Below, one piece after another: positions 1-12,900 of a DNA stretch of 64,000 nt. A program made the translations under genes and the position numbers. Every line of letters starts with the position of its first letter. The stretch's first letter is position 1. Origin of the DNA: Stercorarius parasiticus (Eukaryota; Chordata; Aves; Charadriiformes; Stercorariidae); assembly GCA_013396915.1 (NCBI GenBank), contig VWZL01001987.1:62313-126312 (forward strand), in the 5' to 3' direction. The notes under the pieces are model-generated. The model did not search any database. It had not been told where the DNA came from and saw nothing but the letters and a program-made list of their open reading frames with translations.

Positions 1-59
1 TGTTCCTGGGAAAGCTCCAACCCGAGCTTTGTACTGAGGCAGAGTCTGGGTAGAAAAGC

Positions 60-360
60 CCAAACGTGGGGTCTGTGTGTTCCACCTGCAGGGTGGGGGC
101 GAAACCTCCGCAGGCACCGCGCAGCACCAAATCCGGGCAGTCGCTGACGCTCGGCTCCCCCACGGGACTGGGGAGGGAGAGGGATCGTCATGTGCCCGGG
201 TCCCTGGGTGGGGGTGGAGGTGCAATGTCCCTCCGGTCCTCCCCGGGGGCGAGGAGGAGGAGGAGGCGGCAGCTCTCCGCTCCCCCAGGGTGGAGGCAGG
301 CAGGGTGCCCCTCTGCTCATTGGGACCCCAGCAGCTCCAGTGCCCCCACACCACGCACAA
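60..360. other. GC/CpG-rich patch, no gene seen
   Basis: This stretch is clearly richer in G+C and CpG than the DNA after it. By eye there are roughly 17 CpG dinucleotides in the first 230 bases, and a short run of GAG/GGA triplets lies near 250-270. Overlapping open frames exist in all forward frames, as expected from GC-rich DNA with few stops, and none has a recognisable domain. It could be a small CpG island belonging to a promoter or exon outside the window, or just a local GC patch. I see no TATA box or convincing splice site that would decide between these. Confidence 0.35.
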
Positions 361-1974
361 AGACCATTGGGGAGGTATTCTGGATATATGGGAGCAGGCA
401 CAGTGCTGAAACCTCTCCTTTTAATGAGAACGTTCACTTAAAATTGTTTAAAAAACTATTTCAAAATTCATTTTCAGGCGTACAGCTCCTGAACCCACTC
501 TCATTTGCATTTCATTTATCAAGAAGTAGGAAGTGAAAAGCTTGGACTTCCTGAGGCTTTTTCTGTTCTTTTCCCAAGCCCTGCCCAAACTTGCTGCCGC
601 CTTTCCCCAACTTACCAAACTTTGCTCCTGAGCACCAAGGAGAGGATGAGGACACACTTCTGTGCTCGTCTTCTCACTTGTGAAAACTTCAGATACTTCT
701 TCAAACTCTTTGAATTCAGAAAGAACAAGGCTGTTTCTTACACTAAAAAAAAAAAGAGGAAGAAATATGAAAAAAAAATTGTAAAAAAATACATAAAAAA
801 AAGCCCTGCCTATAAAAATGCCGTTTGTGTTTGGAGGCGCAGGGAGGTTTCTGAATAGCCTGAGAAGTTCTCCCCGGCCACACTGCTGAGCCAGGCTGGG
901 CAACCAGCAGCCACACAACCGGCCCTATTCCGCGTGCTGGTTTGTTCCATTTCTCAGCACCGACATTTTTTTTGAAGCAATATTTCAACAAAAGAAAAAA
1001 TACTTATATCACCTCAGGGAAAAGCAAGCCTGTGGTGAAATAAATATCTCTTTTGTATCAAAGCAATTCACAATTCCTTTGATAAGTCTTATCACCGCGG
1101 AGTTTTTCTGCATTGAAACAACCCCGTGAAGGGCTGAAAGAATCATCTAAATGCATCTGAACAATTCTGTTTATTTTGTATTCAACAGTGCATCGCACAA
1201 GCCAGCGTAGCATTTCCATTAGTCTTTAAAAATAGTATTAAAGGACATTTCAGTCTATTTAAATTATGTCTATTTTCATTTAAATTAGTTGCTAAATAAC
1301 AAGTTCTATACCATCATTATGCTGTAGTATGTGACTGTTAGAAATACACTTCAAACAAAACAAATTAAGGAACCTGGAAATTGCAACAGCAGAGCAAGGA
1401 CATATTCTTTGGCAAAAATAAACAGAGAACAACGGAAAGTCGTCAAAAATATAAACCAGCCCGTGTTTAGTGTGCAAAAAGAATGGTACACACAGAATAC
1501 CTCATTTTACTCCTACAAGGTTTTCATTTATAAAACAACGCATAAAATTTGCCGTTTCCTTAACTGGAAAAGGACTAATTACCTTTTTGGTGGCCTATTT
1601 TATCATACCGAGCCATTCTCCATGAGTTTGGGACTGTCTCGGAGCACAACAGCAGGAGCCCCCACAGTCCCATCCATCACCCGGCACAGCTGCCACCCCC
1701 AGCAGAACCGGGGCCTCACTGCTGGCGCTGGACCCCCCCTTCATCCAGAGTCTCGATGGCTGGCGCAAGGACAAGACAGACAGCTGTCCTAGAGGATGCA
1801 TCATCATCAGGGGCAACCCTGAAGACGTCGCATTCACAGCAGCCACAGTGGAATAAAATGCCAGTTTGCTGCTGAACAATGTTATTTCCCAAGGAAAATG
1901 GCACAAGTGTGCCAGGAGCATGGGGGGAGCAGAGTTTGGGTGCTCGATAACAATGAGACCACCTAACCAGTCAT
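361..1974. other. Non-coding stretch, mostly AT-rich
   Basis: No gene is visible. The stretch holds an A-rich low-complexity run at 743-802 and a strongly AT-rich block at about 1000-1600 with many TTAAAT/ATTTAAAT words. It becomes GC-richer from about 1620 to 1975. The longest open frames, about 150 codons, show no domain, signal peptide or membrane pattern I recognise. The AT-rich block could be a conserved non-coding element, but only alignment to other birds would show that. Confidence 0.6.
743..802. repeat. A-rich low-complexity tract
   Basis: Several runs of A, 6 to 12 bases long, are broken by GAGGA, GAAATATG and TTGT. There is no retrogene or SINE body directly upstream, so I read this as simple low-complexity sequence and not as the tail of a retroposed copy. 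Confidence 0.8.
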
Positions 1975-2329
1975 TCATAGACTCACAGAATGGTTTGGGT
2001 GGGAAGGGACCTTAAAGGCCACCTCATTCCAGCCCCCTGCCCTGGGCAGGGACACCTCCCACCAGNNNNNNNNNNNNNNNNNNNNNNNNNNNNNNNNNNN
2101 NNNNNNNNNNNNNNNNNNNNNNNNNNNNNNNNNNNNNNNNNNNNNNNNNNNNNNNNNNNNNNNNNNNNNNNNNNNNNNNNNNNNNNNNNNNNNNNAGAGC
2201 GGAGCAGAGGGGCAGAATCCCCCCCTCGCCCCCCTGCCCACGCTGCTGGGGATGCAGCCCAGGCTGCAGGGGGTTTCTGGGCTGCCAGCGCACATTGCCG
2301 GGTCATTTGAGCTTCTCATCGAGGGGTGT
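1975..2329 (-). mobile_element. CR1 LINE fragment, minus strand, interrupted by gap
   Basis: The left part (1975-2065) is the reverse complement of a CR1 3' end. It starts with a CATAGACTCACAGAATGG tail and continues through the GGGAAGGGACCTTAAAGG block to the CACCTCCCACCAG block. The right part (2196-2329) matches an internal CR1 ORF2 segment, the one encoding a NMSR..CAL.AQK-like stretch. Both parts align closely with the plus-strand copy at 60327-61095: the left part with about 61008-61090 and the right part with about 60446-60569. The element belongs to a young subfamily. Homology fades just after the CTCATCG block near 2329, which is taken as the 5' truncation point. The gap removes the middle. 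Confidence 0.92.
2066..2195. other. Assembly gap (130 N)
   Basis: An uninterrupted run of 130 undetermined bases lies inside a CR1 element. The flanking CR1 blocks are about 440 bp apart in the long copy at 60327-61095, so the run is either an estimated or placeholder gap length, or this copy carries an internal deletion. Any translation crossing the run is meaningless. Confidence 0.99.
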
Positions 2330-5300
2330 TTTCCCCAGAGGTGCCATGAGCCAAGCACAGGAGGTTTCCCAGGTCTCTTCCCCACGGCACGGGGTGACAG
2401 GGCTGAGTGGCAGCAACCCCACCACAGCCTGGCCCTGCCGGGCAGCACGGGCACACGCCGAGCCGGAAGGATGCAGAGCTGCCAGCTCCTGCCCTCCGTG
2501 GGGTCTCGGGTGGGCAAGGGGGGCAACAACCAAAAGAAAAGAACACGGAGCCTGGCAGTTACAGAGCTCACCTCCTGTACCACCATCATACGCTTTTCCC
2601 AGCATACAAAATGTACTAGGATTGACCTCCTTAGGAATAAACTCTCAGAGAAGCAAAACATGACCCTATTGACCTATCAAAGTCTTCCTTAACCTAAAAA
2701 CAATCCTCGTATTACACATTATGAGATTGAACACTATCAAACTACATCAAAACACTGTTAGAGGACAAAGCCATGGGTAAAATACAGTGAATCAAATAAC
2801 TGGAGTGAAAAACACTTGTGCAAACGTATCTGGAATTTTAGAAGTTTCCACAGCAAGTTGGGCAACTCCTTCTCCAAGCAATGCTAAAAGGCCATTTCCC
2901 TATTAGCTGCTACTAACATTCTGATTTTAATCACCGCCAAAATAATTTAGCTCTTCATATTTTGCAGCAAGTTAAGGCCAGGATCTTAATTAGCCGTTTG
3001 CTAAGTGTTGCTTGGATATAGATGATTATTTCCCAAACAGGATCTGGAATATTTTATTTCTGTACCTACCAGCCTTGATCATACACAATTCATTTGCACT
3101 CTCAAAAAGCCAAACCGGTCTGCCTTCTGACTCATATAAACCAAAAAAACCCGTCCCTCTACTCCCTCTGTCTCAGGAACTGAATCTTCACAATACACTA
3201 AATATCTTCTGATTAGCTTCTCTTTTTTTTGTTCTTTTTTGAACAGAGCTCAGTTTTACCGTGCCAAGGCACATTAGTAAAGACAAAGCAAAAAGTCACA
3301 AAGTAACACTGAATGTAAAGATATCCACATACTCTCGTAATAAATATAAAATATATGGCACGAGAAGGGGGGTGAAAATGCATGTACATATTTTGACTCA
3401 ATGCAATTAAAAAAAAACAAATCACATGATTCATTCTAAAGTGACTATAACCCCCCCGCTCCGGGTGCCGTGTCTCCCCCCGTCATTCCGCTGGTCATTC
3501 AGCTCGCCCTAAGCGTGAGCTCCCACGAGGCCCCTGGGACATCCGACGCCTTCTCTGTCTGCAGGCGGGGGAGGGCTCTGTCCTGTGCCCCACGTCCTGG
3601 GTCTGCACAGGCAATGGTATGAAACTCCTCGGCAATTTGCAGCTCCTGGTTACATAGAAAAATATAACCCTAAGTTTGGAGCATTTTCTAAAACCGTAAA
3701 GATTTTGGTCTTTTCATTGATATATTTCCAAAGGAATAAATACATCTTCCATAAACAGAAAATCTAGGAAGTGTTCTCAATATAGGTAATTTGCATATAT
3801 ATTTACGCTCTAAAAAATTCCTACCTTCAACTAAATGTAGGGAAATAATTTAGTATCTACATTTGATACTCAAACCATGCAACAAATCATACACATTTAA
3901 TTCAACAGTGCTATTAAAAAAAGAACTACATGGGTAATCAAGAATGTACTTAACCTTTCTCTAAGCAACGCAGAAAAAAGTTAGGGTGAAATATGTGACA
4001 ATCCCCTAAAAATATAACTGAAGGGTAGTAAGGTGTAGCGTAAAGACACAATCGGCACTAAGGAAACAAAAAACTGACAAACCAGAAGAAAAATTTGTTT
4101 TGGAGTCAGGCTCAGTAAAAGCTGATGTATGCTCCCAATAAAACGAGATGTATAGTGCAAACCTCCCCAAAAGTAAAAGACAGCATAATTTCAACTGTAT
4201 TCCAGCACAACAGGTCTAAGAGCTAGAAAATTCCTGTGGGCTGAAGAAAAATACATAAAGCTTTTTTAAACCTGAAGTCGTGCAAAAACTCAACATTAAT
4301 ACTCAGATAGCTCCTGTTACGTTTATGTGATTGCAAGACAGAGAGAGGAAAAGTGAGATGACTCAATTCTTTGTGTTTGCTTTCACTTAGCATTAAAGAT
4401 CGACGGAAGCCCTCGGGAAGCGAGCAGTCGCCCTGGGGGAAACAGCACCCAGCCTTTTCCTCCTGCCTCCGACCAGCAGGGAAGCACCCGTGCTGCTGGG
4501 GAGCAAGGAACATGGTTTGTTATCTCAGTTCCTTTAAAACATTAAAAAAATATATCATGCTTATCTTCCTCCTTCTGAAAAGCCAGCCCAGCTCTAAGCC
4601 TTGGGAAGAAGAGGCTTATTAGAAAAGAATTAACTCCTTAATCTCAGGAGAGCAGGGGAAAATGAGCAAATCCTGACATTTCTAACCACTCGGATAGGAG
4701 CAGCCTGGTTGAAAATCCTTAAAACGGAGAGCTGAGCCGTATGACACGGTATTGCAGGGGACTCCAAAAATCTACTCGCCGCTCAGCACATGACCTATAC
4801 CCAGGGCCACCAAAGAACTGGATTAATTAGCAAAACTGGTATCCGATGAAGGGGAAAAGCCACCCACGCGCCAGGTCCCAGCTGAAGGTGACGGCTGGGC
4901 TGGAGCCAGCAGACGAAGACCTGGGGGAAAGGAAGGGCGGCTGTTCCCAGCCTTATGCTGCTCAGACCACAGTCGGCAGGTTGCTCCATTGGGCCAGGTA
5001 AAATCATTGTCCACATCTTCCGCTCAACACAGAGGTGACCATCGGCTTAAATCACTGGCCCCAGTCAAGCCACTGAGTTATGGATACACGTAGATTTTGA
5101 GGGAAAGAATACTTGGGAGTAGGAGCATTGCAGAAGGTGCCCTGAAGGTAGAAAGTTGCAAGAAATAGTTGCCTCCTGTGGAAGATGTGAAGTTCTCGTT
5201 ACCAGCTCAGCATGAACATGCCATCTGCAGCGACACAGCCCAGGAGCTCGTGCCACAATGACCAGGGTGCTCTCAGGAAGGGACCGATCCTGCTTCCCAA

Positions 5301-6300
5301 ATATCGGACAATAAAAAGTTGATGTCATCTGAGAACGCACAAAGGTTTCTTAGCTGTAAGAAGGCTTCTGCTAAAAAGTGTCTCCTGTACCACTGTACAT
5401 GCTGAGGCCACCCACCGCCACTGACTTTGACCTTGGCTGATGGCCCAAGCTTCATCACCTGCTGAAGCATGAGACTGAGCTGAACCAGGCTTGGGAGGAT
5501 TTTTTCTGCAGATCTGAACTTAGTTCAATCAGTTATGGAAGACTGGATAGGAAAAAAATATATGGATTCTTGCAGAAACCTCAGAAGTTTTAGTTTCTCC
5601 AAGATAACCTGGAGCCAAGTGCAGGTTTTCCCACACAAAGCCCTGAAGGCTTTTACCAGCAGTTTGGTACTGTCCCTGCATACAACTGTAAAATAAAGAA
5701 ATAATGTATTATTCAGAACTTAAACTCCTAAAAATCAGACTTTGAATCTACAGTTAGAAAGTTAAATAGTTTGTCTGATCTTCAAAAGTCCCAAATGGTG
5801 AATAATTTCCGTCAGCTTACATCCGCCTTTCGTAGATTGGGAGAACTTAAACATTCACATGTATTTGTAAAATGAAATACAGATTTACTTCAAAAGATCT
5901 GTGCTACAGCATTGTTTGAGGTGGACACTTTAAGATAATTATTGGATTTGCTTCTAGGATTTCACAGCAAGCTCAGGGACCTCGTGTATTTAAAAGCCTG
6001 AAGTGTATTTAAAGCATTTAATTTATGGAAACTGCCCCGCTCTCTGGTTTGTGCAGCTTCTGGTCAGTTCTCCAGCAGATGCGGAAGGCGGGGAGTGAAG
6101 CGCGGCTCTGAGCATCCCGCTGTCCCCCCGGCTGCTGGGGACCAGTGCCCAGCGCTACGGAAAGCATGACCGGGCACAGTCAGGAATCGCGCTGACGACA
6201 TCTTCCCGTGAGATTTCGCCAGCAAGCTTCCCACGCAATTAATAGAAGGTCCTACAGTGTCAAGACCTTTTAAAAAAGAGGGAAAAACCACTTAAAAAAA
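2330..6300. other. Non-coding stretch, no gene seen
   Basis: 2330-2540 is GC-rich. 2560-3440 and 3640-4400 are AT-rich. A C-rich patch with a C7 run sits at 3451-3530. 4700-5480 is of mixed composition and might be an old, unrecognisable repeat, though I could not assign it to any family. 5500-6060 is again AT-rich. No open frame has a known domain, and the longest, outside the gap-spanning ones, is about 145 codons. Nothing RNA-like was recognised. Confidence 0.6.
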
Positions 6301-9300
6301 AAAAGGATCTGTATTCCATTCAGAAGAGCAGTTCTGTTTAGTTTTGCATAATCAGCCCTCAGGGGCTCCAAGGGGGTCATTTCCACCTGAAAACTCCCAT
6401 GAAAAGGTCACGCGCGTTACCGGTTCCCAGCATCGCAGGCACTCTCCCACATAAATATTGACCCTGCCAGGGCGAATACGTAAGTTAATAACATGACAAG
6501 GTATCATCAGGCCAAACACTAGCAGTAGCGCTGCCTTTTCCCTCCTCCACCATCACCATCCCAAAATACCACGTTACTGGGAGAAGTTACTGACAAAAAG
6601 CGTAGGGGCTTTGTAAAATAAATGTAGCGAACAGGAAAGCCCAGGCAGGAGCACTTGGTGGGAGGCAGAGACAGCGCTGGGCGGCAGCGTGGGGACCGAG
6701 CGATGTCCCTGTCCCCCTGCAGGCGTCAGGGCTATTAGGGGCTTTGACACAATTAAATAAGGTTTTGGGCTCTGAGCATTTAAATAAGGTATCCTGGTTC
6801 TGAGAAGTGAGAATAAGCACAATCAACATCATGCTGATTGTTGACATGACTGTGAAGTAATAATTACGGCAGCAATACAGGAGATAGCCAGCTACTTATA
6901 TTAGTATTAAAATCCAAATTAAACACATACATGTGTGATAGGCTCCTACTTAAAAAAAAAAAATGCCAGGCAGAAATGTAATCTCTCTTTTCACGTTTAT
7001 AAGCCAAAAGGTATTAAAAATATCCAAAATGTAGCTCTGCTGCCCAAGGCTACGTACGTAGTACTCTATGCCCTTGCAAACCCATATCCAGAACTGGTTG
7101 GGGCACGGGTCTTTTCCCTCCCACTTCTTGTCCACTCCATCGTTTTATCTACTTGATCTCATTTCTCTTCCCGATTCCCCAGATGCTAACGATGCCCCTG
7201 ATTACTCAACTTGTTCTCTATCTTCACCAAAACTACAAAAACGACCGTTTGCCACATGCAGGTGTGTGATACAAATCATGGCATTCCTTAAACATAAAGG
7301 ATCTGCAATTTGTCTTTTACTTGTTAGTTAAAATTCTCACGTAGATATAGAATTCGGCATGTGGACCCAATATCCTTGTTTAGAGCCTTGTCTCTTCTTA
7401 ACTTATGAAGTCTCATGCTTTTCATCCATTTTTAGATGAAGAAATCAGACAATTCAACGTGTTTTAACAATTCTGTGCCGTGTTTAAGTGCACTTTGTGA
7501 TATTTAAGCAAACAACGAAAGACGTATGAAAAGCAATAAAATCCATAGACGAAAACTGTCATGAATTCTACTGCTTAAACAAAAAGGATGATAATTCTAT
7601 GCCTAAGGCATAACTTCAATTACAAGATAATAAAGTGAATATGAAAACAAACCCCATCAGTGTTACTGCACTTACTTGTACATCAGCTATCATAACAAAC
7701 GCTGCCCAGTTCCCCTGCAGCTCCGGAGCAGTTAGCTTTCAAACACCAACCTGCTAACCCTAGCGCTGGGAAGGCGTTTAATAGAAAAATTGAATCTCTA
7801 AAAGCATGAACGTTCTGACGCAAGATGGAGGAAATTTAAAGTCAGTGCTCACGGAGCGACTTAGCTTACTGTTTGACTCGTTATTGCATGGAAAAGAAAA
7901 CCAATGTCTCGTCTTACCCAAACGATGCTGCCTCAGTCACACCTTGATCAAGTCAAATATTCGAGCATCTGCTTGTTTACTCCAGGTAAAAGAAAAAAAC
8001 AACTTACTTTCTTCTTAGGTGATTTAGTGGATCAGTGTCTCTACGTCGGCTTGGGACTGGCTTGATTCTGATAAGAATCTTCCTTACATGCACAGCACAA
8101 ATTTTGCAAGGCTCTTCAAGGGGGTATGCTGAGGTTGAAAACTAAATCTTGACAAAAAAGGTCATTTTTAACAGGTCATCGGTAACCGAGAACATGAGCA
8201 TCAGACACTTTGGGGGTTGACTCTTAGCATTGCTGTTTGCTTGAATGGATTTTCTACCTTACCAGGTCTCTTGTATATTCATGTAAAATTCAAGACGGAT
8301 GCATTCCCTTTAAATTCTTGGATGTAGATGCAAACTTATTTGCATAGAAATCCCTCATTCTCGTTATTCTTTATTATTTCTCTAACCAGTGAAAGAGAAT
8401 AGCTCCACTTGGGAGGTGGGGACAGAGCAGCAGATGAAGCATGTGGCACCGATACGGTGTGCCCGCTCTCCGGAAAAATACAGCTTACCGTTTCCACCTT
8501 CTTCCCAGTCATTTCCTTCAATAGCATCTCATTTTTGTGTTGAGAGAATGCCATCCCTTTCCTCCAAACCAAAGCGATGGCCTCCGCGGTGGGAGAGGAG
8601 GTGAGTGGAGCTGGTCTGGTGACGGTAACTCGCAGCCCCAGGCGATCAGCGACCCCTAAAACCCTCGTCTTTTTGCTCATCTCTAGCAGAAATCCCTTAA
8701 AAATTGTGCCAGCTTTGCATCAGCCGCAGTCACAGGAATCCCTGGAGAGCCTCCAGCCTCCGCGTGCCCACCCTGGGGGCAAAACGGACATACTTCAATT
8801 ATCTTCTAGTGACTGGGTAAAAAACCCTCTGCAAAATAAGGGAAAGTGCAAAAGCTGTAAGATTTCCTCTTGATGAGAAAGGTGTATAAAATTAAGTCAA
8901 TAGAGTGAGACAAATGGTTTGTAAGATGGAATACAATTCTAAGCGTTACTCTAACACTCCACAGGGCAGTTTCAGTCTAACTCGGGATACGCGTGCTGTT
9001 CTGCAGTAATAAAATACGCTGTATAATCCTTCAGAGACTTGCGAAGACTCAATAAGAAAAAGGAAAACTAGGATTAGTTCTTTCCCTAAGCAGTTCAACC
9101 TATAAGAAAACCAAAATGGAATAGTCTAGATAAAGAATGGAAATGTACAGCAGCAATCAGGAAAAGAAACCCAAAAACTCATCGGCCTGTTGTTAATAAT
9201 CACAGAAAAACAAGCAAACTACTTTGGAAATTCAATTTGCCGTTTAGTTTCTGTATGTACGTGCTGGAATAGAGGGCAGAAAGCAAATATTTTGACCCGG

Positions 9301-9941
9301 GTTGAGAGAACCAGGGTTCCCCAGAGCTGTGAGCGCATTCCCAGAGCACGCTGCCCTTTGCCATCGTTTCATTGCGGGCAGGAAGAGCCCCCGCCGCTGG
9401 TTGGGCTCAGCCCCGCGCTAATTCACAGCCCGGTCTGGAGAGGCAGGTAGGGATGGAGGCGCAATCCACCTGAACAATTAAAATACACACAATCTTTGCC
9501 TTTATTCCCTACAGCATTTGAACAGCCTTACCTCCCCAGGCAAACCCAGCACACACCAAATTGCATCTCACGAAAATCTTTTTCTTCTTTTTTTTAAATA
9601 AGGAAAGGCTTTAGAGACAAACAGGAGAGGAAAAAATAGCAAGATAGGGGCGTCGGATCTCCATCTGGCCTGAACCTGCGTGGCTATTTTGATTTCAGCT
9701 GATCCACGTGGATTTGGGCCAGCCGAGGATCTGACCTTTCAACCAGGAGCCACAACCAACCTCCAACGTGAATCGGCATCTCATCGAGGGGTCGGCACAA
9801 ACCTCCCCAGCCCCCGGCTCCCTGGGGGGAACTAAATAAAACACCTGCAAATTATTCTTATTCTGGGCTGCCTCAGTTCACATTGACAAATGCTAAAATA
9901 TTTAAACAAGAATGGTCTATACAATGACAAAGAAATAGGGC
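6301..9941. other. Non-coding stretch, no gene seen
   Basis: This is mainly AT-rich sequence with an A run at about 6950-6962 and moderate GC patches near 6620-6730, 8580-8790 and 9330-9450. The longest open frame is about 114 codons (8336-8680, minus) and resembles no family I know. I see no CR1 body, no tRNA-like box B and no long inverted repeat. Confidence 0.6.
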
Positions 9942-9956
9942 TTTTTTTTTTTTTTT
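9942..9956. repeat. Poly(T) tract
   Basis: Fifteen consecutive T bases are followed by AAATCATC. No retroposed gene body is evident on the minus strand next to it. Confidence 0.85.
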
Positions 9957-12900
9957 AAATCATCATCTGGTATTTCCACCTCCACTTTGAGGTATTTCTC
10001 TTCTGATAAGTCTTTTAATTTCTCAGCCTTTCAAATTTTATCTCTACAGATTTCTTCTAAACCTTGAAAGGGAACAATTGAAGTCTGCTCATTAAAAGAA
10101 ACATTAACTATGAAAACAAATAGAAAAGGTCAGGGACAAGGAATTTGTGCGGACTGTTCAGAGAGCAGGCAAGGAGACGTCTTGACAGGAGACTTCATTT
10201 TAAGTAAATAATACATCCAATTCTTGAGTTTGGTATAAACGGAACTGTGCTGAACTCAAAGTCTGGAGGTGGGTGGTTTTGGGTTGTTTTTTTTTATTAA
10301 GTAGTCATCCCTTTATGCAATACTCATTATTTCTTTGCCATTAAAAGGCAGATTTAAGCTGGTTTGCTGCCATGCCAACATGCGTCTGAGAAGCACAGAG
10401 CACAACTGAACAGAAAAACTGAGAGGAAAACCCAGAAAACATCACCAGAAAAACCAGCCCTGACCTCCCACCGCAGCGGTCGTCTTGGGTCCCTTACCCC
10501 GGGCACCTTATTGGGATGAAACTCCTGGGGAGCAGAGGAGCTCACGGCTGGTCTCTCTTCGGGGCCAGTGCTGCACCATCTCCTTGGTCACCATGAAGCT
10601 CACGTCGGTGTCAACATCCAGGCAGCGCTGGCTGGGAGAAGGTCCGTGGCAGATGGATGCAAGGTCTCCCATGAACACACTCCAGAAGCAACGCCAGAAA
10701 GAGCCCCTGCACCCGGCTGGGCAGGATGAAAAAAATAGACTTTAGCCTTCAGAACGAGACAGAAACCAGCTTCTGCAGCCTCTTGCCCGGGAAACACCAT
10801 CCCATTAGCATTTCTTAATTAAAAAGGGGATCTAGCGCACCTTGATTACAAGCCATCCTTAGTCTAAACTACATTCTCCGCAAGTGTCAAAGCACGTCCT
10901 GAGCAGAGCAGGGGCAAGGACCGGCCCTTCTGCAGACAAGGGTTAAGCATCCTCTGCCCTTCCCGAAGCAATATAAAATAAACGCACGCGTTAGTGTGGA
11001 AATAAGTGATGTTGCCTTCATAGTTATCCTTCCAGGAGAGGCATAATATGTAATATTTCGCCACAGCTATTGTGACCCGGAAAACTAAACATAAATCACA
11101 GCATCAGACCTCAGCCTGTGAAAAGAGTGGCTCAGTGGGCAGGTATATGGCAAATCTACTTCTTAGAGCAAGGTTCAAATAAATCCAGTATTTTCCAGTG
11201 ATGCAATACATTATACTGACAAGATAGCTGAAAATACCATAAATAAAATGGATTTTATCATCTCGTATCAGTCTCTTGTGGATAATATTGTTTATTTCGA
11301 AAATACCTCCTCCAGCATCAAATATAATTCAGCAGTAAAATGGACTTCAGTTGCTCAAACCAAACAACAGCGCAGGGAGTGCTACACCGCACTTGTGCTA
11401 ATGAATTAATAGATCCACACGCGCCCCGTGCTTTAAGGAACAGCAGCTCAGCCCAGTCCCATCTCGGTCCCTGTGTAATAAACTGTGACAGCAGAACAAC
11501 AGATGCTGTTTCTTTAATGCACGTAGCCTTTCATTTTCGAAGACGAATAAAAAGAAATCATTTTGTTTATCTTTCCAACAGAAATCGCTCATTTGCTAAC
11601 TCCAGAAACCTGAATATTCATTGCTACTGTTTGCATAGAGGGGTATCCTCAACTACATTCCAATTTATAAAATAAAATTTAAACTTCTGCTAAATTGCAG
11701 ACACGAATAGATGCTTTGCTTTTAATTACTTTCAAAACTGTTAAATATCTGACAATAAGGGATGCATTCTTCAGCTGCGTGATACATTTATTTACTCCGC
11801 TGTGCTTTTGGAACTCACTGAATGTTTATAATTAGGTTGTGTAACCATGCGAACCTTCAGCTGGTGTTTGCTGTTTTTAAAGCAGTTTTGTTCTGCATTT
11901 CGAAAGCAGGAAAAGCTACAATGCACCATGAAAATTATGCAGTAGTCTTTAATCTACACTTCCAGTGGAGAGAAAAAAAAAGCCCGCTTAAAAATTATAA
12001 TCATGATATTTTAAATGCTGCTTAGGTGCAGAGCGGAGCGATGTTTCCTGTTGCGATGCAAATGCAGGCAGAGACATTCCACCATTTCCAAGGCCATCGC
12101 TGGAGGTTTCCTGCCCCTGTCCCACAACCCCAGCGGCTCCCACAGGCGGCACCTCCAAGAGGGAAGTTCTGCTCCAAAACAGGAGCTGCTGGAGCGGGCA
12201 CAGCTTTAGGGGGCTGATTACGCGATGGAAGTTACACGTGATGGGAAAGTCCTCAACCAGACGTGTATCTCAAAGCACTTTGGCAATAGCTATATTGCGT
12301 TGAATAGTTGAATTATACTTGTGCATGCCGCCTCCAAAAGCACCCAAACCGTGCAGGTGCCCAACAGCCTTCAGGGCTCCTGGAACTGCTACAGGAGCCA
12401 GCGGTGGGGGAAAGTCGTCCCTTGGGGGACATGAGCAGGACCAAACTCACCTAAAGTGGAATCTTCCCAAGTCGTCTTCCTCTGGGGCTGAGCCTGGATG
12501 ATGGCAGCGGGGTCTGGCGATGCCACTGTGCCAGCACAAGCCCTGCATCCCAACACAGGGATGAGGGTATCTCTGCTCCCGCCTGCTGAGGTCCACCAGG
12601 CACAGCACGTCTCAGCCGCTTCATAAACCTCTGCTGCTTTCTCAGCCCTGAAGGACAAAGCGATGTCAAACACGAAGGTAGCTCTCGGCTGGTACCACAC
12701 TCGGCACGTGGCATTAACACCTGCGACAGAGACAGCCCTCAGGGATCAACCTAACGTTAGTTTTTGTGGAGTTCCTGAAGTCACAGTATTTTAAAATAGA
12801 CATTTTCTTTTCAATTAGGTAAGCCGATTTTTAAATCGTTCTTGGTGCTTTCTGCAGTAAACAGCAGAAGAAATTAACATTTGGTGTCAGGTTTAACCAT

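Noticed and set aside
1975..2661. Minus-strand frame of 228 codons
   Set aside because: It runs through 130 undetermined bases inside a CR1 element, so the translation is not real.
4700..5500. Possible old LTR or DNA transposon body
   Set aside because: The texture differs from its flanks, but I found no terminal repeats, primer-binding site, polypurine tract or coding relic.
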